From Actinomycetes bacterium (GTDB lineage: Bacteria; Actinomycetota; Acidimicrobiia; Acidimicrobiales; GCA-2861595): a stretch of 64,000 bases of DNA. Both the position numbers and the translations under genes were made by a program. Below the pieces are notes generated by a model, which saw only the letters and a program-made list of their open reading frames with translations, was not told where the DNA came from and did no database searches. The number at the start of each line of letters is the position of its first letter. Positions within the stretch are counted from its first letter, which is position 1. Of the stretch, positions 1 through 8,045 are shown piece after piece. The DNA lies in the NCBI GenBank assembly GCA_023264975.1, contig JAHFUS010000002.1, forward strand, positions 1 to 64,000, given 5' to 3'.

Positions 1-2
1 CG

Positions 3-2246
3 CCCGGTCGCCCGCCCACGTCGCGCTCCGGCAAGCCCATCCCCCCGCCCCCCGGCATGGGCGGTCGCGCCGCGCCTGCGGGTTCCCCCGCCCGCGCCGG
101 CGGCATGGGCGGTCCCCGCCCCGCCGGTCCCGGTGGCCCGCCCCGCACCGGCGGCGGGGCGCCCCGTCCCGGTGGTTTCCCGCCCCGTCCCGGGAGCCCC
201 GGTGGGGCACCCGGCGGTGGTGGCTTCGGTGCCCGCCCCGGCGGCGGTGGTCCTGGTGGCGGCGCGCCCGGTGGTGGCTTCGGTGGCCGTCCCGGCGGTC
301 CCGGTGGTGGTTTCGGCGGCCGCCCCGGCGGCCCCGGTGGCCGCGGCCGCCCGCCCCGTCGCAAGGGCGGAAGGCGTCGGCGTCCCCTCGAGGAGTTGGA
401 GCCGTTCGACCCGAGCAAGGGCTACGCGCCCTCGAACCAGCCCGTCCCCACGGGCGAGATCCTGGTGGAGCGCGGCTCCACCGCCCAGGACCTCGGCCCC
501 AAGCTGAACCGGTCGGCGGGCGACATCGTCCGCTTCCTGTTCCTCCAGGGCGACATGACCACGGCCACCTCGCCCCTGTCCGACGAGGCCATCGAGCTGT
601 TCGCCGAGGAGGTGGGCGCCGCCATCCGCCTCGTCGAGCCCGGCGAGGAGAAGGAAGCCGCCCTCCAGAAGAAGTACTTCGAGGACGACGACGACGACGA
701 GGACGAGGACCTGCTGCGTCCCCGCCCGCCGATCATCACCGTCATGGGCCACGTCGACCACGGCAAGACCAAGCTGCTCGACCGCATCCGCGAGACCAAC
801 GTGGTCGCGGGGGAGGCGGGCGGCATCACCCAGCACATCGGGGCGTACCAGGTCGAAAAGGACGGGCGCCTGCTCACCTTCATCGACACCCCGGGCCACG
901 AGGCGTTCACCGCCATGCGGGCTCGGGGCGCCAACGTCACCGACATCGTCATCCTCGTGGTGGCGGCCGACGACGGCGTGATGCCCCAGACGGTCGAGGC
1001 GCTCAACCACGCCAAGGCGGCCGACGTGCCCATCGTCGTGGCGATCAACAAGATCGACCGCGAGGAAGCCGACCCCACCCGGGTAATGCAGCAGCTGTCC
1101 GAGCTCGGGCTCACCCCCGAGGCCTGGGGCGGCGACGCCATCATGGTGGAGCTGTCGGCTCTGCAGAACCTGGGTGTCGACGATCTGCTCGAGCAGCTCC
1201 TGCTGGTGGCCGAGGTCCAGATCGCCGACGAGCTCGTCGCCAATCCCGAGGCCAAGGCCCGGGGCGCCGTGCTCGAGGCCAACCTCGACCCCGGGCAGGG
1301 CCCTGTCGCCACCGTGATGGTGGAGACCGGCACCCTGCGCGTCGGCGATGCCATCGTGGCCGGCGCCGCATGGGGCCGCGTGCGGGCCATGCTCGACGAC
1401 AGGGGCGACCGCATCAAGGAGGCCCCGCCGTCCACCCCCGTGGTGGTGCTGGGCTTCTCCGACGTGCCCAGCGCGGGCGACGACTTCCGGGTCACCGCCA
1501 CCGACAAGGTGGCGCGCAACATCGCCGAGCAGCGCGAGCAGCGCTTCCGCTCGGCCGACCTGCGCAAGACGCCGTCCATGGCCGGCACCACGGCCAAGCT
1601 GGAGGACATCTTCGAGCAGATCCAGCGGGGCGAGACGGCCACGCTGAACCTGATCCTCAAGGCCGACGTCCAGGGCTCGCTCGAGGCCGTCACCGAGAGC
1701 CTGCGCAAGCGCGAGCGCGACGAGGTGAAGCTGAGCTTCGTCCACCGGGCCGTCGGTGGCATCACCGAGAACGACGTCCAGCTGGCGGCCGCGTCCAGCG
1801 CCACGATCATCGGCTTCAACGTGCGCCCCGACCGCAAGGGCCGTGCACTGGCCGAGGCCGAGGACGTCGACATCCGCACGTACGAGATCATCTACAAGCT
1901 GATCGAGGACATCGAAGCGGCCATGATCGGCATGCTCAAGCCCGAGTACGAAGAGGTGGTCACCGGCGACGCAGAGGTGCGCGAGGTCTACAGCGTGCCC
2001 CGGGTCGGCAAGGTGGCGGGCTGCTACGTGCTCAACGGCGTCATCACCCGCGGCTCGAAGGTCCGCTTCCTCCGAGAGGGCACCGTCATCTGGAACGGCA
2101 GCGTCACCTCGCTCAAGCGGTTCAAGGACGACGCCCGGGAGGTGCAGACCGGCTTCGAGTGCGGCATCGGCCTGTCCGACTTCCAGGACCTGCGCTCGGG
2201 TGACGTGATCGAGACCTACGAGGAGCGCGAGATCCCACGCACGTAG
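3..2246 (+). CDS. infB: Translation initiation factor IF-2 (5' partial; frame open to window start)
   Basis: [21 protein letters not shown]-motifs; G/P/R-rich N-terminus; frame open upstream of first ATG at 57. Confidence 0.97.
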   Translation, partial: PGRPPTSRSGKPIPPPPGMGGRAAPAGSPARAGGMGGPRPAGPGGPPRTGGGAPRPGGFPPRPGSPGGAPGGGGFGARPGGGGPGGGAPGGGFGGRPGGPGGGFGGRPGGPGGRGRPPRRKGGRRRRPLEELEPFDPSKGYAPSNQPVPTGEILVERGSTAQDLGPKLNRSAGDIVRFLFLQGDMTTATSPLSDEAIELFAEEVGAAIRLVEPGEEKEAALQKKYFEDDDDDEDEDLLRPRPPIITVMGHVDHGKTKLLDRIRETNVVAGEAGGITQHIGAYQVEKDGRLLTFIDTPGHEAFTAMRARGANVTDIVILVVAADDGVMPQTVEALNHAKAADVPIVVAINKIDREEADPTRVMQQLSELGLTPEAWGGDAIMVELSALQNLGVDDLLEQLLLVAEVQIADELVANPEAKARGAVLEANLDPGQGPVATVMVETGTLRVGDAIVAGAAWGRVRAMLDDRGDRIKEAPPSTPVVVLGFSDVPSAGDDFRVTATDKVARNIAEQREQRFRSADLRKTPSMAGTTAKLEDIFEQIQRGETATLNLILKADVQGSLEAVTESLRKRERDEVKLSFVHRAVGGITENDVQLAAASSATIIGFNVRPDRKGRALAEAEDVDIRTYEIIYKLIEDIEAAMIGMLKPEYEEVVTGDAEVREVYSVPRVGKVAGCYVLNGVITRGSKVRFLREGTVIWNGSVTSLKRFKDDAREVQTGFECGIGLSDFQDLRSGDVIETYEEREIPRT

Positions 2247-2536
2247 CGCATCTCCGGGTCGACCTCCGCATCCCGTCCAGCCACTCGTTGAAGGAGAAGC
2301 GGGCTGTGGTGAAGCCGATCCTCGAAAGGGCGAGGCGCCGGTTCCACGTATCGGCGGCCGAGGTGGGGCATCAGGGAACATGGCAGCGCGCCGCTCTCGG
2401 CTTCGCCGTGGTCGGCGCCGATGCCGGTCATCTGGAGGAGGTGCTGGCGGCGGTGGAGAGGTTCGTTTGGTCGTTTCCCGAAGCCGAGGTCCTCGACACC
2501 GCTACGGGCTTCGCGCCGGTGGACGACCATGCCTGA
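2243..2536 (+). CDS. DUF503 (YlxP-like) protein; exact start uncertain
   Basis: In-frame [41 protein letters not shown], typical of DUF503, between infB and rbfA; TTG at 2288 is the track start but homology-like residues run upstream to about 2243. Confidence 0.8.
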   Translation, partial: VAHLRVDLRIPSSHSLKEKRAVVKPILERARRRFHVSAAEVGHQGTWQRAALGFAVVGADAGHLEEVLAAVERFVWSFPEAEVLDTATGFAPVDDHA

Positions 2537-2906
2537 TGGCGGCGGCGGCCGCCGCTACCCGCGCATGGCGCGGGTGAACGAGCTGCTGCGCGAGGTGATC
2601 GCGGAGGAGCTCGAACTCCTCTCCGACACCGACGAGCGCCTGCTCATGGTCACCGTCACGGCCGTCCATGCCGACGCTGATCTCAGCAGGGCCAAAGTCA
2701 TGCTCAGTTCACTTCCCCCGGGCGCCGATGAGGCTCTCGAGGAACACCGCGTTCCCATCCAGCGGGCCATCAACCGCCAGGTCAGATTGAAGCGCACGCC
2801 TCAACTTTCCTTCGGAGCCGACCTTGCGGTAGAGAGTGGAAAGCGGGTAGAGGAGATTCTCCGGGACCTGCGGACGGGGGAGGGCGGTGCGGATGCTGGC
2901 GGATGA
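2529..2906 (+). CDS. rbfA: 30S ribosome-binding factor A
   Basis: RVNELLREVIAEELELLSD...VTAVHADADLSRAKVMLS...RTPQLSFGAD; position after infB. Confidence 0.93.
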   Translation: MPDGGGGRRYPRMARVNELLREVIAEELELLSDTDERLLMVTVTAVHADADLSRAKVMLSSLPPGADEALEEHRVPIQRAINRQVRLKRTPQLSFGADLAVESGKRVEEILRDLRTGEGGADAGG

Positions 2907-3879
2907 GCTCGACCGGGCGGCGGAGGCGATCACCGGTGCGTCGGAGCTGGCGCTCGCCTGCCACGTGATCCCCGACGGCGACGCCCTGGGCTCGCTGCTC
3001 GCCATGCACGAGCTGTGCCGGGCCAATGGCAAGCCGGCGGTGGCCTCGTGGGCCGAGCCGTTCGAGGTGGGGCACCACTACCGCTTCCTGCCGGGCCTTT
3101 CGGCCGCCACCAAGCCCGCCGACTTCCCGGTCGAGCCCGACGTGATGATGACGTTCGACTGCGGGTCGCCCGAGCGCCTCGGGTCCCTGGCCGCTCCGGC
3201 CGCCGCTGCCAGGGCGCTCATCGTCGTCGACCACCATGCGACAAATGCCCGGTTCGGCACCGTGAACCTGGTGGACCCCGACGCCGCCGCCACCGCCGTG
3301 CTGGTGCGCCGGCTGGCCGACCGCCTGGGCTGGGCGCTCACCCGCGACGCCGCCATCTGCCTCTACACCGGGCTCGTCACCGACACCGGGCGGTTCCAGT
3401 ACTCGAACACCACGCCCGAGGTGTTCGCCCTGGCCGAGGAGCTGTCGGCGTTCGACCTCCCGATCGCCTCGATGAGCCGGCAGCTGTTCGAGGAGCACCG
3501 TTTCGAGTACCTCCAGCTGATGAGCCGGTGCATCGCCCGGGCCGAGCTGGACAGGGACCTGCACTTCGTCGCTACGTGGGTGACCCAGCAGGACCTGATC
3601 GACCACGGGTGCAGCCTGGAGGAGACCGAGGGCCTGATCGACATCGTGCGCCGGGCGGCGGAGGCCGAGGTGGCATGCGTGCTGAAGGAGACCGACGAGG
3701 GCATCCGGGTGTCCCTGCGGGCGGCGACCTCGTCCGACGTGTCCAAGCTGGCGGCCCGCTTCGGCGGCGGCGGCCACCGCTACGCGGCCGGCTTCATGGC
3801 CCACGGCACGATCGCCGAGGTGTACACCGCCCTCCGGGCCGCCCTGGCCGAGGACCCCCCGCCCGCACCCGGGCAGTGA
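2887..3879 (+). CDS. nrnA: DHH-family phosphoesterase (NrnA-like oligoribonuclease/pAp phosphatase)
   Basis: HVIPDGDALGS, FDCGSPERLG, VVDHHATN, GGGGHRYAAGF motifs. Confidence 0.9.
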   Translation: MRMLADELDRAAEAITGASELALACHVIPDGDALGSLLAMHELCRANGKPAVASWAEPFEVGHHYRFLPGLSAATKPADFPVEPDVMMTFDCGSPERLGSLAAPAAAARALIVVDHHATNARFGTVNLVDPDAAATAVLVRRLADRLGWALTRDAAICLYTGLVTDTGRFQYSNTTPEVFALAEELSAFDLPIASMSRQLFEEHRFEYLQLMSRCIARAELDRDLHFVATWVTQQDLIDHGCSLEETEGLIDIVRRAAEAEVACVLKETDEGIRVSLRAATSSDVSKLAARFGGGGHRYAAGFMAHGTIAEVYTALRAALAEDPPPAPGQ

Positions 3880-3935
3880 GCGCCGGCGCCCCCGGCGGCG
3901 ACGGCGAGGCGGCCGGCTCCGGGTTCTCCGGAGAT

Positions 3936-4856
3936 ATGCATCCGGAGAGGGGACGTAGGATTCCACAGAAGCGGGGCGGGCCGGTCACCGACGGGGTGGT
4001 GGTGGTGGACAAGCCGGCGGGCTGGACGTCCCACGACGCCGTGGCCCGCTGCCGGCGCATCTTCGGCCAGAAGCGGGTGGGCCACGCCGGCACCCTCGAC
4101 CCCGACGCCACCGGCGTGCTGGTGGTCGGTCTCGGCCGCGCCACACGCCTCCTGCGGTACGTCACCGACCTGCCCAAGACCTACGAGGGCGAGCTTGTGC
4201 TGGGCGTCGCCACGTCCACGTTGGACGCGGCGGGGGAGGAGACCGGCCGGTGGGACATGGCGGCGGTGACCCTCGACGACGTGCGGACCGCCGCCGCCCG
4301 GCTCGTCGGTGCGATCGACCAGGTGCCCCCGATGGTGTCGGCCGTCAAGATCGGCGGTCAGCGCCTACACGCCCTGGCCCGGGCCGGCGTCGAGGTGGAG
4401 CGCCCGTCCAGGCGGGTGACGGTGTTTCGCTACGACGTGGAGCCGGCGCCCGAGGCCGGCGTCTTCCGCATCGCCGTCGACTGCTCGTCTGGCACCTACA
4501 TCCGCTCCCTGGCAGCCGACGTCGGCACCGCCCTCGGCGGCGGCGCCCACCTGCGGGCCTTGCGGCGCACGGCCATCGGGCCCTTCACGCTGGCCGGCGC
4601 CGTCCCCCTCGAGGAGCTGACGCCGCAGGCGGCTCTCCCGCCCTCGGCGGCCGTGGCCCACTACCCGAGCGTCGCGGTAGGCCCCGATGTAGCGGTGGCG
4701 GTGGCCACCGGAAAGGTCCTGGCCGACGTGGACCTGGGTATCGAAGGCGCCGGCCCCTGGGCCGTCCTCGACGGCGACGGCGCCCTCCTTGCCGTCTACG
4801 AGCGCCACCCTGACGGCCGGGTCAAGCCCGCCGTCGTCCTCACCACGCCCATCTGA
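3936..4856 (+). CDS. truB: tRNA pseudouridine(55) synthase TruB (start could be further downstream)
   Basis: VVDKPAGWTSHDAVARCRRIFGQKRVGHAGTLDPDATGVL. Confidence 0.93.
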   Translation: MHPERGRRIPQKRGGPVTDGVVVVDKPAGWTSHDAVARCRRIFGQKRVGHAGTLDPDATGVLVVGLGRATRLLRYVTDLPKTYEGELVLGVATSTLDAAGEETGRWDMAAVTLDDVRTAAARLVGAIDQVPPMVSAVKIGGQRLHALARAGVEVERPSRRVTVFRYDVEPAPEAGVFRIAVDCSSGTYIRSLAADVGTALGGGAHLRALRRTAIGPFTLAGAVPLEELTPQAALPPSAAVAHYPSVAVGPDVAVAVATGKVLADVDLGIEGAGPWAVLDGDGALLAVYERHPDGRVKPAVVLTTPI

Positions 4857-4908
4857 CCCCCGCCACCGGATTGTGGGTAAGGGAACGCGCGCCCCTGGCG
4901 TGCATTTT

Positions 4909-4921
4909 CGTACCCGGTACG
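4909..4921. promoter_or_regulatory. Perfect palindrome CGTACC-C-GGTACG upstream of ribF
   Basis: 6-bp inverted repeat, 1-nt centre, about 44 nt before the ribF start. Confidence 0.35.
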
Positions 4922-4964
4922 GGCTGCCGCGGGGCCGGGCCCGGGCGTCGGTAGCCTCGGCGTC

Positions 4965-5912
4965 GTGGAGGTGCTTGCCGAGCCGGCCGCGTGTCCCCGC
5001 CCGGCCTCGGGCACGGTGGTCACCATCGGAGCGTACGACGGGGTGCACCTCGGTCACCGTGCGCTGCTGGCCCGGGTGCGGAGCATGGCCGACCAACTGG
5101 GAGCGGCGGTCGCCGTCGTCACCTTCGACCGCCACCCGGCGACCGTGGTGCGGCCCGAGTCGGCCCCCCGGTTGCTCACCGACCTGGCCCAGAAGCTGGA
5201 GCTGCTGGCCACCACGGGTGTGGACTACGTCTACGTGGTGCGCTTCGACGAGGCGCGTGCGGCCGAGTCGGCCGAGGACTTCGTCCGGGAGCTGCTGGTC
5301 GACTGCCTGGCCGCCCGGGCCGTCGTCGTCGGCCACGACTTCCACTTCGGGAACAGGCGGCGGGGCAACGTCCCGCTCCTTCAGGCCATGGGGGCCGAGC
5401 TTGGCTTCGACGTGCTGGGCATCAGCCTGGTGGCCGACGGCGGGCCAGGCGCCGAGCCCGTCTCCTCCACCCGCATCCGGCGCCTGCTGGCCGAGGGGGA
5501 CGCGGCCGGCGCGGCGGCGCTGCTCGGGCGCCCGCACGAGGTGCGGGGCACGGTGGTCCCCGGTGACAAGCGGGGCCGGGAGCTCGGGTTCCCGACCGCC
5601 AACGTCGTGGTGCCGGGCGACATCCTCCTGCCGGCCGACGGCATCTACGCCGGCTGGTACCGTCGCCCCAGCGGCGCCGCCCACCCGGCCGCCATCTCCC
5701 TCGGGCGCCGCCCCACCTTCCACGCCGACGCCGACGCCCCGGTGCTGGAGGCGTACCTCCTCGACTTCGACGGCGACCTCTACGGCGAGCAGGCCGCCGT
5801 CCGGTTCTCGGCACGCATCCGGGGCGAGGAACGCTTCGAGTCGGTGGAGGCCCTGGTCGCCCAGATGGGTGACGACGTCACCGCCACCCGGGCCCTGCTG
5901 ACGCCCGCCTGA
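4965..5912 (+). CDS. ribF: Bifunctional riboflavin kinase/FAD synthetase
   Basis: VVTIGAYDGVHLGHRALL; RGRELGFPTANV; C-terminal flavokinase domain. Confidence 0.93.
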   Translation: MEVLAEPAACPRPASGTVVTIGAYDGVHLGHRALLARVRSMADQLGAAVAVVTFDRHPATVVRPESAPRLLTDLAQKLELLATTGVDYVYVVRFDEARAAESAEDFVRELLVDCLAARAVVVGHDFHFGNRRRGNVPLLQAMGAELGFDVLGISLVADGGPGAEPVSSTRIRRLLAEGDAAGAAALLGRPHEVRGTVVPGDKRGRELGFPTANVVVPGDILLPADGIYAGWYRRPSGAAHPAAISLGRRPTFHADADAPVLEAYLLDFDGDLYGEQAAVRFSARIRGEERFESVEALVAQMGDDVTATRALLTPA

Positions 5913-6114
5913 CGTCGCCCGCCCCGAGCTTTGGGTGGACGAAGCCGGCGAGGCGTACGCAGCGCCGGTCGCCATCCGCTCGCCGGCGCGCACCTGGGGC
6001 GCCGTGGCCGGCGACCTCGGCCCGCTCGCCTGCGGCCGCCCGCCGGCGGGGGTCCGCGTCGCCGGAGACCCGTCATGCCATGATCCGCGGCGGCGTCGAG
6101 ACGGGAGAACGGAC

Positions 6115-7008
6115 ATGCCGCTGTCGGCGGTCATCGAGGTGGCGCTTGGGCTGTCGTTCCTGTTCGCCTCGCTGAGCCTCATCGCATCGGGGGCCCACGA
6201 GATGATCGCCGCCGTCCTGGCGCTGCGGGCCAAGACGCTGCAGAAGGGCGTCGCCAACCTGGTGGCCGACCCGGAGAAGGCCGAGGCGATCTACGCCCAC
6301 CCGCTGATCCTCTCGCTCTACCGGGGCAAGCGCCCGCCGTCGTACATCCCCCGGGAGAAGTTCGCGCTGGCCTTCGTCGACAAGTACGTGAAGCCGGCGG
6401 TCGGCTCGGCCGCCGACCAGGCGGCGGCCGTGGACAAGGCCATCGCCGGCCTGCCGGAGGGCCGGATCCGCGAATCGCTCGACGTGCTCTGGCGCGACGC
6501 CAGGGGCGACGCGGCCAGGTTCCGCGCCGGCGTGGAGACGTGGTTCGACGACGCCATGGAGCGGGTGGCCGGCTGGTACCGGCGCCTCACCCAGGCGATT
6601 CTGTTCGGTCTCGGCATCGTGCTGGCGGTCGGCATGAACGTCAACGCCGTCACCGTGACCCAGCAGCTGTGGAGCGACGCCCCGCTGCGGGCCGCCGTGG
6701 CGGCCACGGCCACCAAGGTCGAGCCGCCGGCCGACGCCGGGGCGGAGTCGGTGAAGGAGCAACTCGACGAGGTCGAGGCGGGCATCAAGACGGTCGGGGG
6801 GATCGGCCTGCCCATCGGCTGGACCGACAGCGCCCGGCCGAGCACCTGGTACGGGGCGCTGGCCGGCTGGCTGTTCACCGCCGTGGCCATCTCCATGGGC
6901 GCCCCGTTCTGGTTCGACCTCCTCGGCCGGGTCGCCCGCGTCCGCACCGGCGGTGTGCGCACCCAGACGGCCCTCCCGGCCAGCGCCGACACCGAGCCAG
7001 CCAAGTAG
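6115..7008 (+). CDS. Hypothetical membrane protein
   Basis: 298-aa ORF, N-terminal hydrophobic segment plus two C-terminal TM stretches. Confidence 0.75.
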   Translation: MPLSAVIEVALGLSFLFASLSLIASGAHEMIAAVLALRAKTLQKGVANLVADPEKAEAIYAHPLILSLYRGKRPPSYIPREKFALAFVDKYVKPAVGSAADQAAAVDKAIAGLPEGRIRESLDVLWRDARGDAARFRAGVETWFDDAMERVAGWYRRLTQAILFGLGIVLAVGMNVNAVTVTQQLWSDAPLRAAVAATATKVEPPADAGAESVKEQLDEVEAGIKTVGGIGLPIGWTDSARPSTWYGALAGWLFTAVAISMGAPFWFDLLGRVARVRTGGVRTQTALPASADTEPAK

Positions 7009-7033
7009 GAAACACCTCGGGAAACGAGTTCTC

Positions 7034-7450
7034 TCAGTCGTCTCGGGTCGGGTGACCGGCCCGCATGCGCTTGCGCTCGCCCTGCTGCCGCTTGGCTTCG
7101 AGCCGGCGCTCCTTGGCGCCCTTGCTCGGCCGGGTGGGCCGGCGGGGGCGCTCGATGTGCAGCGCCTCGGCCAGGCGGGCAGCCAGGCGCTCGAGGGCCA
7201 GCTCGCGGTTTCGGGCCTGTGACCGGGAATCCGACGCCACCACCCGGACCACGGGGCCCAGGCGCTCCAGGAGGCGCGCCCGCTGGCGGGGGCCGAGGGT
7301 GGGGGAGGCGGCCACGTCGAAGCGGACCTCGGCCCTGGTGTCGGCAGTGTTGGCGTGTTGGCCACCTGGCCCACCGCTTCGCGAGAACCTCCACTCCAGC
7401 TCGGCCAGCGGGATGCGAAGCGACCCGCTCACCCGCAGGTCATCGACCAC
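7034..7450 (-). CDS. arfB: Alternative ribosome-rescue factor ArfB-like peptidyl-tRNA hydrolase
   Basis: FSRSGGPGGQHANTADTRAEVRFDV GGQ motif and basic C-terminal tail. Confidence 0.9.
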   Translation of the reverse strand: MVDDLRVSGSLRIPLAELEWRFSRSGGPGGQHANTADTRAEVRFDVAASPTLGPRQRARLLERLGPVVRVVASDSRSQARNRELALERLAARLAEALHIERPRRPTRPSKGAKERRLEAKRQQGERKRMRAGHPTRDD

Positions 7451-7624
7451 GTCGAACTCTATCGCCGGGTGATCCGCACCCGGCCCGCCCGCGCCCGAGA
7501 TGGCGCCCGGCTCGCTCGGGACTTCGATGGAGGCCCGGCCCGGAAAAGAACACTGCTACGATGCGTCAGCGCTCCGGCGACCGCCGGTCCGCGTCCCAAG
7601 GCTGGATGCTGAGGTTCCTGATAC

Positions 7625-7882
7625 ATGCCCGACAAGGCGGCGACCATCGCTGAACACCGACTCCACGAGACCGACACGGGATCGTCCGAGGTCCAGATCG
7701 CGCTGCTCAGCCAGCGCATCGACCACCTCACCGCCCATCTCAAGATGCACAAGGGCGACCACCACACCCGCCGTGGCCTCATGAAGATCATCGGCCAGCG
7801 CCGCCGCCTGCTCGACTACGTGAAATCCAACGACGTCGAGCGGTACCGGACCGTCATCGGGCGCCTCGGCCTCCGCCGATAA
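7625..7882 (+). CDS. rpsO: 30S ribosomal protein S15
   Basis: [35 protein letters not shown]. Confidence 0.97.
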   Translation: MPDKAATIAEHRLHETDTGSSEVQIALLSQRIDHLTAHLKMHKGDHHTRRGLMKIIGQRRRLLDYVKSNDVERYRTVIGRLGLRR

Positions 7883-7898
7883 GTACCAAGCAGCACCG

Positions 7899-7925
7899 CG
7901 AGCGGCCCAACGGGGCCGCTCGTTT
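7899..7925 (+). terminator. Intrinsic terminator-like hairpin after rpsO
   Basis: CGAGCGGCCC-AACG-GGGCCGCTCG, perfect 10-bp stem followed by TTT. Confidence 0.75.
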
Positions 7926-7950
7926 CGCATATCGCAGGCGGTGACGGTGT

Positions 7951-8012
7951 CCAGCTGCCAGTGGCGACGAGCCCGACCCTGAGGGGGTGGGAGCGTGACC
8001 ACTGGGAACTGG
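7951..8012 (+). ncRNA. Extended leader stem upstream of pnp (candidate RNase III / actino-pnp-like element)
   Basis: CCAG-ctg-CCAGTGG pairs with CCACTGG-gaa-CTGG; inner CCCGACCC/GGGGTGGG stem. Confidence 0.5.
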
Positions 8013-8045
8013 CCCGGCCGCCGCCCCTTCACGAGAGGAGCGCAA

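Noticed and set aside
422-1891. 489-aa minus-strand ORF opposite infB
   Set aside because: Antisense to an unambiguous IF-2 gene; long spurious ORFs are expected at this GC content and the Ser/Arg-rich product looks random
4857-4964. FMN riboswitch upstream of ribF
   Set aside because: None of the conserved RFN-element blocks recognisable; only a short palindrome present
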